DNA of 23,955 nt from a virus (IMGVR_UViG_3300027970_000142:1-23955), one strand, 5' to 3'; shown: positions 1 through 7,825, counted from the first letter of the stretch. Notes: generated from the letters alone by a model not told the origin. Made by a program: numbers and translations.

Positions 1-91
1 AATGATGGTTTTAGCTGAGGCTTTGCTGTGTGTGCCCGCTAGTCAGCGCGATGTGTTTGAAAATATTATCAATAAAATTAAGGAAATATGA
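1..91 (+). CDS. C-terminal end of an unrecognised protein (partial, cut by window start)
   Basis: The frame that runs from position 2 to a TGA at 89-91 is open to the window edge and encodes about 29 residues ending in ENIINKIKEI. Its stop overlaps the next start codon in an ATGA arrangement, which is typical of translationally coupled phage genes. Too little is present to identify it. Confidence 0.5.
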   Translation, partial: MMVLAEALLCVPASQRDVFENIINKIKEI

Positions 92-330
92 TGAGTTTAT
101 GTATTAGTTTTGATGTTGATGATGAGTTGTTATCAAGCCTTGCTGAAGAGGCACACGATCTTGATGAGTTTATTTGGTTTGCGCAGGAAGAGATTGCGCA
201 AGCGTCTGAAAATAGCCTTGCTGAGTTTTATAAAGATTTTTATGCGCCAAAAAACGTAAGCAATGTGGCGGCGAACGTGTCTAAACAACCAACGTTAAAA
301 GAGCAGTTTTTAAGGTTTTTTAGCCGATGA
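88..330 (+). CDS. Small acidic hypothetical phage protein, 80 aa
   Basis: I do not recognise this family. The product is acidic in its first two thirds (DVDDELL, EEAHDLDEF, AQEEIAQ) and ends in a short basic tail (FLRFFSR). No membrane segment or cysteine motif is visible. The start is ATG at 88 or 91, with AAGGAAA just upstream as ribosome binding site. It overlaps the preceding stop and its own stop overlaps the start of the VRR-NUC gene by four bases, so it is part of a tightly packed operon. It may accompany the nuclease, but nothing in its sequence shows how. Confidence 0.6.
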   Translation: MMSLCISFDVDDELLSSLAEEAHDLDEFIWFAQEEIAQASENSLAEFYKDFYAPKNVSNVAANVSKQPTLKEQFLRFFSR

Positions 331-683
331 CTGAGCATGAGCATCAGGTGACGTTAATGAAGTGGGCGGCGTTGCAGTCTAAAGCTTTGCCAGATTTGGA
401 GTTGTTGTTTGCGGTGCCTAATGGCGGGCATAGACACCCCGCTACGGGCGCAAAGCTTAAAGCTGAGGGCGTTAAGCCGGGTGTGCCTGATTTATTTTTG
501 CCCGTGCCTAGACACGGTTTTCATGGCCTGTGGCTTGAGCTTAAAACTGAGCTTAAAGCAAGTAAAGTCAGTGCCGTGCAGGATTGGTGGCTGAATGCTC
601 TGAGTAATCAAGGCTATAAAACGGTGGTGTGTAAGGGTTGGGATTCCGCTCGCAAGGAGATTTTGGAGTATTTAAACGCTTAA
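327..683 (+). CDS. VRR-NUC domain nuclease
   Basis: This is a compact stand-alone VRR-NUC protein of 118 residues, of the PD-(D/E)XK nuclease superfamily often found in phages. Visible family marks are the N-terminal HEHQ segment, PNGG at 31-34, the GVKPGVPDL loop at 48-56 with the metal-binding Asp55, and the LELK strand at 70-73 giving Glu71 and Lys73. A QxWWLxxLxxQGY helix-strand follows. All expected catalytic residues are present, so it should be active. Known relatives act on branched or structured DNA, so a role in processing replication or recombination intermediates before packaging is likely. The ATG overlaps the previous stop (ATGA). Confidence 0.85.
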   Translation: MTEHEHQVTLMKWAALQSKALPDLELLFAVPNGGHRHPATGAKLKAEGVKPGVPDLFLPVPRHGFHGLWLELKTELKASKVSAVQDWWLNALSNQGYKTVVCKGWDSARKEILEYLNA

Positions 684-719
684 GTTTTTAGTTAACAATT
701 TAAAGCCAACGAGGTAGGT

Positions 720-1223
720 ATGATTTGTAATGCGGCGATTGATTTAGTTAAGAGTTTTGAGGGGATTCATGACGGGGATTTAACCGTTATTGGTTTACAG
801 CCTAAGATGTGTCCTGCTGGTATCTGGACGGTGGGTTATGGTAGGGCGTTGCGCAGTAAAACCACGAATGCTTTTTTAAAGGGGGCGTCAGGTAAGGCAG
901 AAGCGTTGGCTAAGTATCCTGCGCTGACGGTTGCGCAAGCTGAAGCAATGCTGGCCTTTGATTTAAACAATTTCAGTGCCAAGGTGCAGGGCTTAATTAA
1001 GGTTAAGGTTAATGTTAACCAATATGGCGCATTGGTGTCGTTTGCCTATAACGTGGGTACGGGCAATTTAGCGTCATCAACTTTGTTAAAAAAACTAAAC
1101 GCCAGGGATTATGCGGGCGCGGCGGTGGAGTTTTTAAAGTGGGATAAGGCGGGTGGTAAGGTTTTAAAGGGCTTAACGCTTAGGCGTACCGCTGAGATGA
1201 CGTTATTTTTACAGCCTTGTTAA
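720..1223 (+). CDS. Phage endolysin, GH24 lysozyme (RrrD/T4-lysozyme-like)
   Basis: This 167-residue protein hydrolyses peptidoglycan to release virions. The GH24 signature is clear: catalytic Glu14 in SFEG, WTVGYG at 36-41 with Thr37, and the later AYNVG and LRRTAE motifs. Where T4 lysozyme has its second acidic residue, six residues before the Thr, this protein has Cys31 (MCPAGIW). Cys there is tolerated in T4 lysozyme and is common in prophage lysozymes, so activity is expected. There is no signal peptide or signal-anchor helix at the N-terminus, so export should need a holin. No holin is adjacent; the membrane protein at 16851 is a possible partner. GAGG lies five bases before the ATG. 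Confidence 0.9.
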   Translation: MICNAAIDLVKSFEGIHDGDLTVIGLQPKMCPAGIWTVGYGRALRSKTTNAFLKGASGKAEALAKYPALTVAQAEAMLAFDLNNFSAKVQGLIKVKVNVNQYGALVSFAYNVGTGNLASSTLLKKLNARDYAGAAVEFLKWDKAGGKVLKGLTLRRTAEMTLFLQPC

Positions 1224-1229
1224 CGTTAT

Positions 1230-1251
1230 GCCTAAGTTAGGCTGTTTTCTT
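1230..1251 (+). terminator. Weak hairpin followed by T-rich stretch after the endolysin gene
   Basis: GCCTA at 1230-1234 pairs with TAGGC at 1238-1242 over a three-base loop, followed by TGTTTTCTT. The stem is only five base pairs, so this is at best a weak terminator or attenuator. Confidence 0.25.
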
Positions 1252-1278
1252 GCGCGTTAGGTGTGGAGAATTTATTTT

Positions 1279-1755
1279 ATGGCAATTGATGAGGAGATAT
1301 TTGATTGTATTAAATTAAAGGCACGTTTAGCTAAGCAATCGTGTGCAAAAAGATATTTAAGCAGGAATTTTATTACGTGTTCTGGTTGTGCTGTGGGTGC
1401 TGTGCATGCCGGTGTACAAAGGGATGATGTTCAGGTTATGTTGAAGGATACGTGTGTAAGGTGTCAAAAAAAAGCACAGCGGTTGATTAAAAATAAGTTG
1501 TGTATTAGTTGTTATAACCGTGAGCGTGAGTATTTGGTGGGCAAGGATAGGCGCGGTAAAGCCCCGGTAAATTATACGTTGGGTGTGTTTACGGTGGTTG
1601 TTTCTGATGTGTTGGGTGAGCATTGTTTTGTTACGAAAGCGGCGTCGATTAATGAGGCGATGGTGCTTAATTTGATTGCTTATAAACATCATATTGCTGA
1701 GCATTATTTGTGTCGTCAGCAGACGGAGATTCAGTTTGACTTATTCTATAGTTGA
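1279..1755 (+). CDS. Cysteine-rich zinc-finger-like phage protein, 158 aa
   Basis: Function unknown. Three CxxC pairs are visible at 34/37, 59/62 and 75/78, with His43 close by, a layout that suggests two zinc-binding knuckles in the first half. The segment LCISCYNREREYLVGKDRRGKAP is basic and could contact nucleic acid. The second half has no recognised motif. I chose the ATG at 1279, because GGAG at 1265-1268 precedes it, over an in-frame GTG at 1261. The gene lies between lysis and packaging genes and overlaps another zinc-ribbon candidate. A role as a late-gene regulator, comparable in position to Ogr- or C-type activators, is only a hypothesis. Confidence 0.65.
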   Translation: MAIDEEIFDCIKLKARLAKQSCAKRYLSRNFITCSGCAVGAVHAGVQRDDVQVMLKDTCVRCQKKAQRLIKNKLCISCYNREREYLVGKDRRGKAPVNYTLGVFTVVVSDVLGEHCFVTKAASINEAMVLNLIAYKHHIAEHYLCRQQTEIQFDLFYS

Positions 1756-1984
1756 TCATGTGTGCAAATTTTGTAAAGGACGGTTGTTATCTAGGCCTTT
1801 AGCTCTGGGTAACTTTGAGTTTTTATGTGCCGATTGTGGGCATAAAGAAAGTGGCGTGCATGTGGAGGCTGCGTGTATGTGCGGCTTTAGAATAAAGGGT
1901 AAGAGAATTTATGCGTGTGTGCTGAATGAAAATAAAAGCGCTACGTATCCTTTTCAGGTGATTGCTAAATTTATCGCTTCCTAA
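1736..1984 (+). CDS. Small zinc-ribbon protein, 82 aa, probable TTG start
   Basis: The protein has CxxC pairs at 10/13 and 31/34 and a CxC at 47/49, the look of a zinc ribbon. It is not clearly Ogr or Com, but is of that size class. The start is inferred to be TTG at 1736, because GGAG at 1725-1728 is seven bases upstream and no ATG occurs later at a sensible place. The frame is open further upstream, but that part overlaps the previous gene. It overlaps the preceding gene by 20 bases, and its stop TAA shares a base with the ATG of the small terminase, so the three genes are coupled. Possible regulator or nucleic-acid-binding accessory. Confidence 0.6.
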   Translation: MTYSIVDHVCKFCKGRLLSRPLALGNFEFLCADCGHKESGVHVEAACMCGFRIKGKRIYACVLNENKSATYPFQVIAKFIAS

Positions 1985-2481
1985 TGGCTAATAATTATGA
2001 GGAGTTAGTGGCTGATTTTTATACGGGGGCTTATTCTCAGCGACAGTTAGCGAAGCGCCATGCGGTGTCCTTGGGCACGGTTAATAAGCTAACAAAGGGT
2101 TTGGTTAAAAAAAATGAACAGCTTGTTCATAAAAAAATTGATGTAATTCAAGAGTATAACGCGTTGTCGCCGACAGAAATGAACGCTGTTGATGCGACTG
2201 TTCATTTTAAATTGGGCTTGTTGGCTGAGGTGCAGATTTTTAGCAGTAAGGCGCTTAAAAAAGCGCATGATTTGCTTGAGAATGAGGTCACTGGGCAGGG
2301 TTTTAAGTCTATCGTTGAGGGGGTTGATAAATTAACGGTGACGAATGGCTTAAATCCACGTTTTACAACGTCTACTATTGAGATTTCTAATAGTAATGAG
2401 GTGAGTGTGGGGAAGGCTGTTGTGTTGCCTGATGATCCTATTGAGGCCTCACGATTTTATCAAGAGTTGATGGGTAAGTAA
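1984..2481 (+). CDS. Terminase small subunit (DNA-recognition subunit)
   Basis: A 165-residue protein with an N-terminal helix-turn-helix (about residues 13-40, YSQRQLAKRHAVSLGTVNKL) and a helical middle, placed directly upstream of the large terminase. Known small subunits use an N-terminal HTH to bind the packaging site and oligomerise through a central helical region, and this layout fits. Near the C-terminus, the stretch from about 100 to 125 (GQGFKSIVEGVDKLTVTNGL) is typical of terminase-adjacent HTH proteins. The start ATG overlaps the previous TAA. Identification rests on HTH plus position rather than on a strong family signature. Confidence 0.75.
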   Translation: MANNYEELVADFYTGAYSQRQLAKRHAVSLGTVNKLTKGLVKKNEQLVHKKIDVIQEYNALSPTEMNAVDATVHFKLGLLAEVQIFSSKALKKAHDLLENEVTGQGFKSIVEGVDKLTVTNGLNPRFTTSTIEISNSNEVSVGKAVVLPDDPIEASRFYQELMGK

Positions 2482-2484
2482 TGG

Positions 2485-4200
2485 ATGCCTAATCCTATGG
2501 ATTTTAAAAACCCTGATTACTCGCGTATTTTTAAAAGACGGCTTAAGGCCTTGTCTACGCTTAGGCAGCAGCCTTGCAAAGTGCCTGCTTTAATGCAGTA
2601 TTATCGCGCACATCCTGCGCAGTTTATTTCTGATTGGGGCTGTACTTTTGATCCGCGTAATGTTGAGCGTGGCTTGCCTGCTATTATTCCTTTTGTGTTA
2701 TTTCCTAGACAAGCCGAATGGGTTGAGTGGTTTGTACTTAAATGGCGGTCTCAGCAGCCTGGACTTACGGAAAAAAGCCGCGATATGGGGATGAGTTGGT
2801 TGTCGGTGGCAACGGCGGCGACAATTTGTTTGTTTAATGAGGGGGTGGTGGCCGGGTTTGGGTCAAGAAAGGAGGAGTATGTCGATAAAATAGGCAGTCC
2901 TAAGTCTTTGTTTTGGAAAGCACGGAAGTTTATTGAGTTGCTACCCATAGAGTTTAAGGGGGGGTGGGATGTGAGTAAGCATGCGCCACATATGCGCATT
3001 TTATTTCCTAATACGGGCAGTGCGATGACGGGCGAAAGTGGTGATGGGATTGGTAGGGGGGATCGGTGTTCGTTTTATTTTGTTGATGAGGCGGCGTTTT
3101 TGGAGCGCCCCTTGTTAGTTGATGCGTCGTTGTCGCAGACGACTAATTGCCGCATAGATTTGTCATCGGTTAACGGTATGGGCAATCCGTTTGCGCAAAA
3201 GCGGCACAGCGGCAAGCTTGATGTGTTTGTGTTTGATTGGCGCGATGATCCGCGTAAAGATGAGGTGTGGTATCAAAAGCAGGTGGCTATTTTGTCGCCA
3301 ACGGTGGTTGCTCAAGAAATAGATCGTAATTATAACGCGTCAGTTGAGGGTGTGATTATCCCTAATGAGTGGATTCAATCGGCTATAGATGCGCACCTTA
3401 AGTTAGGGATAACGCCAAGCGGGGTAAGACATGGTGCGCTAGATGTGGCGGATCGTGGCGAGGATTTAAATGCGTTTTGTGGGCGCTATGGCATTGTGCT
3501 TGAGTATATTGAAGAGTGGAGCGGCAAACTTGATGATATTTTTGCCACGACACAACGTGCTTTTCATTTGTGTGAAGATTATCAGTATGACTGGTTTTAT
3601 TATGATGGTGATGGCTTAGGTGCGGGGGTGAGAGGTGATGCGCGGGTAATTAATGAGCGTCGTGCGCGGCCGTTAGTGGTGGAGATGTTTAGGGGGTCTG
3701 ATGGGGTCACGCATCCTAATGAGCGGGTTAATGCAGGTGAGGATGAAGGGCGTACTAATAAAGATTATTTTGCGAATGCGAAAGCGCAGTGGTGGTGGTC
3801 GTTACGCAAGCGGTTTAAAGCTACGCATGACGCGGTGAAGGGTAAGGCTTATCAGGCTGATGAGTTAATCAGTTTGCCTAGTGGGTTAACAGAATTGGGC
3901 AAATTAACGTCAGAATTATCACGTCCAACTTATATGTTTAACGGTGCGGGCAAAATGTTGGTTGATAAAGCTCCTTGCGGTACCAAGTCGCCCAATTTAG
4001 CTGATGCGGTGATGATGTGTTTTTCTGGTTATCGGTCAAGTGCCTGTTTTGCACCTGCACTGTTGTTTATTCCTGATACTTCTAGTCAGCAGGTTGCTTT
4101 AACGTGTGCACACTGCGCTTCGTTTAAGGGCGGTGTATGCAGTGTGAGTGGCTATTTGGTTGCTGTTGAGAGTGTCGCTTGTGAGTTTTTTAGTGAGTGA
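2485..4200 (+). CDS. Terminase large subunit (ATPase/nuclease)
   Basis: This 571-residue protein drives DNA into the prohead and cuts the concatemer. The ATPase has a variant Walker A at 96-105 (EKSRDMGMSW) and a Walker B at 197-202 (FYFVDE). The RNase H-like nuclease has the expected acidic residues at Asp320 (GALDVADRG), Asp374/Asp376 (FYYDGDG) and Asp507 (NLADAVM). The last 50 residues are unusual: C541-x2-C544, C552 and C566 form a possible zinc knuckle outside the normal nuclease domain. The ATG at 2485 lies three bases after the small-subunit stop. A terminator begins at its own stop codon, so the packaging pair ends a transcription unit. Confidence 0.92.
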   Translation: MPNPMDFKNPDYSRIFKRRLKALSTLRQQPCKVPALMQYYRAHPAQFISDWGCTFDPRNVERGLPAIIPFVLFPRQAEWVEWFVLKWRSQQPGLTEKSRDMGMSWLSVATAATICLFNEGVVAGFGSRKEEYVDKIGSPKSLFWKARKFIELLPIEFKGGWDVSKHAPHMRILFPNTGSAMTGESGDGIGRGDRCSFYFVDEAAFLERPLLVDASLSQTTNCRIDLSSVNGMGNPFAQKRHSGKLDVFVFDWRDDPRKDEVWYQKQVAILSPTVVAQEIDRNYNASVEGVIIPNEWIQSAIDAHLKLGITPSGVRHGALDVADRGEDLNAFCGRYGIVLEYIEEWSGKLDDIFATTQRAFHLCEDYQYDWFYYDGDGLGAGVRGDARVINERRARPLVVEMFRGSDGVTHPNERVNAGEDEGRTNKDYFANAKAQWWWSLRKRFKATHDAVKGKAYQADELISLPSGLTELGKLTSELSRPTYMFNGAGKMLVDKAPCGTKSPNLADAVMMCFSGYRSSACFAPALLFIPDTSSQQVALTCAHCASFKGGVCSVSGYLVAVESVACEFFSE

Positions 4201-4248
4201 ATAAGACGCGATAAATGCGTGCTCTGGCGCTTATTTTTCTATTTTTTT
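4200..4248 (+). terminator. Rho-independent terminator after the large terminase gene
   Basis: AATAAG-A-CGC (4200-4209) pairs with GCG-CTTATT (4227-4235) with one bulged A, followed by two T runs (4234-4238 and 4242-4248). The sequence GCGTGCTCTGGCGCTTATTT resembles the terminators at 8354 and 9116, so the phage appears to use one terminator family. Confidence 0.7.
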
Positions 4249-4270
4249 AGTGTGTAACTTTAGGTTTTTT

Positions 4271-4888
4271 ATGGCAATTTTAGCGCGTGTTACCGCTGTT
4301 AATCCTGATTCGCATTCTGTTGATGTGGCGTTACTTGATGACGGCAGGAAGCTTGCGGCGGTGATGGTGTTGTCGCCTTCAGCAAGCGGTACGAGCGGCA
4401 GCAGTAATTTACCTGGCACGATTACTGAGGATAATCCGGTGTATGTCATGATTGATTATTGTTCTCAACAGTTACCGTTTGTGTTGGGCTTTTGGTTTCC
4501 TCAGGTGGGGCAGCTTCAGTTTAAGGATAATCGGCGCATAGATCGGCATTATTCTGATGTGTACTCTACGGTTGATGAGTTCGGTAATGTGGAGTTATAT
4601 CATCCGTCTGGGGTGATGATTGCAATTAATGATACGCAGGTGCATAAGGATTTATCTGGTCAAGATTATGATAAAAAATGGGCGTTAACAAAGAATGATG
4701 ACCGTGAGGTGTTTATTACTTTAATGAATAAAGGCACTAAGATTGTGGTGGGTGGCGACAATGTTATTACGATAACGGGTGATGTTAAGGTTGATGGTGA
4801 TGTTATGGCTAAGGGCATAAGTTTAATAAATCATGTGCATGGTAATGGTAATGCGGGCGAGGATACGTTGGGAGCTAAAATAAAATAA
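4271..4888 (+). CDS. Baseplate assembly protein V / tail spike (gpV- or Mu gp45-like)
   Basis: A 205-residue protein that fits the membrane-piercing spike at the tip of contractile tails. The N-terminal part (about 1-85) looks like the OB-fold (VTAVNPDSHSVDVALLDDG, then LPFVLGFWFPQVG). Then comes the DRHYSD / DEFGNVELYHPSGVMI segment, and a C-terminal beta-helix of alternating short strands ends with NHVHGNG (His188, His190), the usual His-x-His metal-binding tip. I chose the ATG at 4271 (AGG about six bases upstream) over an in-frame GTG at 4250, which would overlap the terminator region. It is the first tail gene after the packaging unit. Confidence 0.8.
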   Translation: MAILARVTAVNPDSHSVDVALLDDGRKLAAVMVLSPSASGTSGSSNLPGTITEDNPVYVMIDYCSQQLPFVLGFWFPQVGQLQFKDNRRIDRHYSDVYSTVDEFGNVELYHPSGVMIAINDTQVHKDLSGQDYDKKWALTKNDDREVFITLMNKGTKIVVGGDNVITITGDVKVDGDVMAKGISLINHVHGNGNAGEDTLGAKIK

Positions 4889-4900
4889 TTAACGCGGTGT

Positions 4901-4919
4901 GCTGTCGTGACAGTAACCT
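4901..4919 (+). promoter_or_regulatory. Candidate phage promoter, palindrome plus -10 (site 1)
   Basis: GCTGTCGTGACAG (4901-4913) contains the inverted repeat CTGTC-GT-GACAG and is followed at once by TAACCT, which fits TAnnnT of a -10 box. The same arrangement occurs at 9178, 16793, 19395 and, inverted, at 19270-19250. No good -35 box is seen here, which suggests an activator-dependent promoter. It stands before the tail gene group. Confidence 0.5.
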
Positions 4920-4926
4920 AAGCAAT

Positions 4927-5745
4927 ATGATTAGATTATTAATTCCCTTGGCCGCCGGTGAGGCGGTAAAAGTAATGCTTAACCCGCCCAGTAATGCGCT
5001 ATCGTGGCGCGTGCTGCGTAATACCACGGGTGATTTTACTGATGCGTCCAGTGCTGTTGAGGTTATTTATGAGGGCGGTGAGTCGGTGTTTATTGATACG
5101 GCTGGCGTGAGTAATGCGGTGTCGTATTTTTACAAGCCTGTCTATTTTGACGGTAAAGTCTGGGATGATCAGTTTTTGGCTAAGCAGGTCACGGTGGCGA
5201 ATAGCTTTACTGATGTGTCGATTGATCCGTTGTTGTGTGTGCGCGATCGCCTTGATTTGGGCCTTAATGCTATGCTGCATGCGGGTAAATTAACACATCC
5301 AAGCAATGCGGTCATTCCGGTATTGTTATCGTCTCCGCAATTTGAGGATGCGCAATTTCCCTTGGTTACGCTGCATGTTGAGCATAATCAGGTGGATAAT
5401 TTTGGCCTTGGCTATGCTTTAGCTGACGATGTGGATGAATTTGGCTGGTATACACAATCACAGTTAAGCATTACGTGTTGGTCACTTAATGGTGATGAAC
5501 GCAATCTTTTTAGAAAGGCTGTTAAAGCTGTGTTGTTGGCAAATTTTGAGGTGTTTGATTTTGCTGGCTTATTACAAATCGATGTGCAGCAATCTGATCG
5601 AGAAGAATTTACTTTATACCCATGGCCTACTTATATGAGCGAAACGCGTTTTAGCTGTGTGTCATTGACTGCATTGGTTATGACGCAATCACCATTATTA
5701 GAGATAATTACTGTAACCAATGTTAACGATGAGATAACTAGATGA
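4927..5745 (+). CDS. Phage tail-associated protein, possibly tail terminator/completion, 272 aa
   Basis: Not firmly identified. The first 95 residues look like a beta-sandwich (ALSWRVLRNTTGDFTD, EVIYEGGESVFIDT, NAVSYFYKPVYFDGK), similar in style to fibronectin type III modules. The rest contains PVLLSSPQFEDAQFPLVTLHVEH, then QLSITCWSLNGDERNLFRKAVKAVLL, a strand-helix pattern seen in tail terminator or completion proteins. The position between spike and sheath genes supports a tail role. Start ATG 4927 is chosen because the natural N-terminus IRLLIPLAAGE begins there. There is no Shine-Dalgarno sequence, and the candidate promoter at 4901 would begin transcription almost at the ATG. The stop overlaps the next gene (ATGA). 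Confidence 0.55.
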   Translation: MIRLLIPLAAGEAVKVMLNPPSNALSWRVLRNTTGDFTDASSAVEVIYEGGESVFIDTAGVSNAVSYFYKPVYFDGKVWDDQFLAKQVTVANSFTDVSIDPLLCVRDRLDLGLNAMLHAGKLTHPSNAVIPVLLSSPQFEDAQFPLVTLHVEHNQVDNFGLGYALADDVDEFGWYTQSQLSITCWSLNGDERNLFRKAVKAVLLANFEVFDFAGLLQIDVQQSDREEFTLYPWPTYMSETRFSCVSLTALVMTQSPLLEIITVTNVNDEITR

Positions 5746-5993
5746 CCACCGCCACAATAATTGATTCAACACTACCTGCTGCGCCCGTAGCACCTTCTGT
5801 TATTAAAAAGAATGATCCTGAGCCGCTTTTGCTTGAGGTCGTGGAGTTTGCGCAGAGGCTGAGAAATGACAATGTTTCGGGCAGTTTAATTGAGGCGTTT
5901 AGTGCGCATGTGCTGTCTACTGGGGGCGCTCAGAACACTGAAGAAGTGTTTACTCTGCAATTTTCTGCCTTTATCAATCGCCCAATTTATTAA
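5742..5993 (+). CDS. Hypothetical protein between tail completion candidate and sheath, 83 aa
   Basis: Family not recognised. The N-terminal 25 residues are Pro/Ala-rich and probably flexible (STLPAAPVAPS); the remainder is predicted helical (PLLLEVVEFAQRLRNDN, LIEAFSAHVLS). It is coupled to the previous gene by an ATGA overlap and lies 14 bases before the sheath gene, so it probably belongs to tail assembly. Confidence 0.55.
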   Translation: MTTATIIDSTLPAAPVAPSVIKKNDPEPLLLEVVEFAQRLRNDNVSGSLIEAFSAHVLSTGGAQNTEEVFTLQFSAFINRPIY

Positions 5994-6007
5994 GTCTAGG
6001 AGTAACA

Positions 6008-7825
6008 ATGAGCTTTAATTTTAATGGTTCAAATTATATCACCCCCGTGACGGCAAGTGCCGTTGATGCCTCGGGTATGGATGCAAAAACGTCAAATTTT
6101 GGCAATGTGTTGGCCTTAGTTGGGGCGACCAAAACTATTAACCCGATGACTGTGGTGCGTTTTAATAGTTATGCAGAGGCCGCCCGTCAATTAAGAGACC
6201 CGGTTGATACCTTTGCCTTAAAGGCGATTGAAAAAGCCTTTAATCCGTCTAATGAGACGGGCTGTCCTGATTATCTGTTATTTGTGAACGCAAAAACTAC
6301 AGGTACTCTGCCAACGCAAACCCTACCCTCAACCACTGGCTCAACTGCTTTAACGTTGACGCAGGCCATAGCGGGGATGAATTTAAAGGTCAGTATAAAA
6401 GACGGTATTCTTCCAAGAGTGGGCAAGCCCACTAAGGATCTTGCGATAATTAATGCTGATACGGGTGCAATCTTGGCTAGTAGCCCGAGTTCTGCTGCGT
6501 ATTATTTTCAACTGACTGCGACTACGGCTACGGCTAATTTATCTGTATCGGTTACGGCGGATAAGCTGACGATAAGTAGCAATGAGTTTTTGTTTTCAGC
6601 GTATGGCACTGTTGGTGCACTTATAGAGGCAATTAATGCTAAAAAAATATCAGGATTGAATTCTATTGATGTCGGCAAAAATGGCGAAGGTGATGTCGAC
6701 AACAAGGGCGCAGGCGTGAAGGGTGCACTGTCCTCTTGGCTGGATCTGATAAGCAATAAAACAATTAGTCAGGCTTCGACCAGCCTCAAACCTATTGAAA
6801 AACATGCGGCGGGTGTGTGGATAACAGGTCATGTGCGTGCTGTGGCACTTCAGTTCTCGAAAATGACAAGCAATGGTTCCCCGTTGGTCACTGTGACGCC
6901 TGGTGTTGAGAAGGATGTGGCGAACATTGAGGTGCTGATGGGCGCGAATACAGCGCCCGTGGCGACTTATCAAAACTGGTCAGATGCCATTGATTTATTG
7001 CGTGTGCATCGTGTTAATTGGCTTGTGCCGTTAACTGACGATGCCGGGGCTACCGCTACAAATAGCATATTTGCGCTTGTTAATGCACATTGTGAGTATA
7101 TGAGTAACACTGTTTTTATGGAGCGTCGCGCTTTGTTTGGGTTGTCTAGTGGCATTTCTGATACGGACGCGGGCAATATAGCGGTAATTATGAACAATGA
7201 GCGTGCTTCTGTTGTGCATTTGGGCTTTTCTGATGTGGAAAAAGATAGTGTCGGTAAGTTAATCATGTATCCGCCTTATTGTACGGCGGCGTTGTTAGCG
7301 GGCATGATTTGCGGGGTTACGCCTGGCACGGCGTTAACGAATAAATCAATCAATGTAACGGGGATGCAAAAGTGGTTGGTGTACCCAGAACAAACGGATA
7401 AGTTAATCAGTAATGGTGTGGTGTGTTGTGTGCGAAACTTTGATGGTGTGGTGAAGGTATTGCAATCAATTACTACTGCACAAACAAATAATTACCATAA
7501 GCGCGAAATGTCGGTGGGGGTTGCAGCCGATTTTACTGCGCAAGCTGTGCGCAATATTTTGGATCCCTTGCGTGGTAAAAAGAAAACGCCGTATATGAGA
7601 GCTGAGGTTATTTCACGCGCTAAAACAGCGTTAGATGAGTTGTCTAAAATGGAGCCACAAGGTTTAGGGGTGTTAGTGGGGGATGCAAAAAATCCATCGT
7701 ATAAAGGCCTTACGGTGTCTGAGGGGGCTGATTGGATACGCTTAGAATTCCAGTGCTCGCCTATCATTCCTGCCAATTATATTGGCATTACTATTCACAC
7801 TGTAGCCTATTCTGGCGCTAATTAA
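6008..7825 (+). CDS. Tail sheath protein (contractile tail)
   Basis: A 605-residue protein that polymerises around the tail tube and contracts on infection. The N-terminal region (YITPVTASAVDASGMDAKTSNFGNVLALVGA, then FNSYAEAARQLRD and AIEKAFNPS) matches the usual sheath start, in which nested domains and ring-spacing residues are introduced. The C-terminal 120 residues (RNFDGVVKVLQSIT, FTAQAVRNILDPLRGKK, WIRLEFQCSPIIPANYIGITIHT) match the conserved sheath core ending in a beta strand. The middle (about 100-260) is a long, likely surface-exposed insertion that makes it larger than many sheaths. AGGAG lies at 5998-6002. The tube gene follows after 16 bases, the classic sheath-tube order. Confidence 0.85.
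   Translation: MSFNFNGSNYITPVTASAVDASGMDAKTSNFGNVLALVGATKTINPMTVVRFNSYAEAARQLRDPVDTFALKAIEKAFNPSNETGCPDYLLFVNAKTTGTLPTQTLPSTTGSTALTLTQAIAGMNLKVSIKDGILPRVGKPTKDLAIINADTGAILASSPSSAAYYFQLTATTATANLSVSVTADKLTISSNEFLFSAYGTVGALIEAINAKKISGLNSIDVGKNGEGDVDNKGAGVKGALSSWLDLISNKTISQASTSLKPIEKHAAGVWITGHVRAVALQFSKMTSNGSPLVTVTPGVEKDVANIEVLMGANTAPVATYQNWSDAIDLLRVHRVNWLVPLTDDAGATATNSIFALVNAHCEYMSNTVFMERRALFGLSSGISDTDAGNIAVIMNNERASVVHLGFSDVEKDSVGKLIMYPPYCTAALLAGMICGVTPGTALTNKSINVTGMQKWLVYPEQTDKLISNGVVCCVRNFDGVVKVLQSITTAQTNNYHKREMSVGVAADFTAQAVRNILDPLRGKKKTPYMRAEVISRAKTALDELSKMEPQGLGVLVGDAKNPSYKGLTVSEGADWIRLEFQCSPIIPANYIGITIHTVAYSGAN

Noticed and set aside
1357-1704. 115-residue minus-strand frame opposite the zinc-finger gene, and similar long antisense frames elsewhere
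   Set aside because: They lie opposite well supported genes, lack ribosome binding sites and have the low-complexity composition of reversed coding sequence.
4897-4926. N-terminal extension through the promoter motif (reads CRDS in frame), also seen at 19397 and 9180
   Set aside because: The motif reads as the same four residues in three places, but at 9180 it is in a frame different from the portal and at 16795 it is not in frame with the next gene. No ribosome binding site supports upstream starts, so DNA or RNA function is more likely than a peptide.
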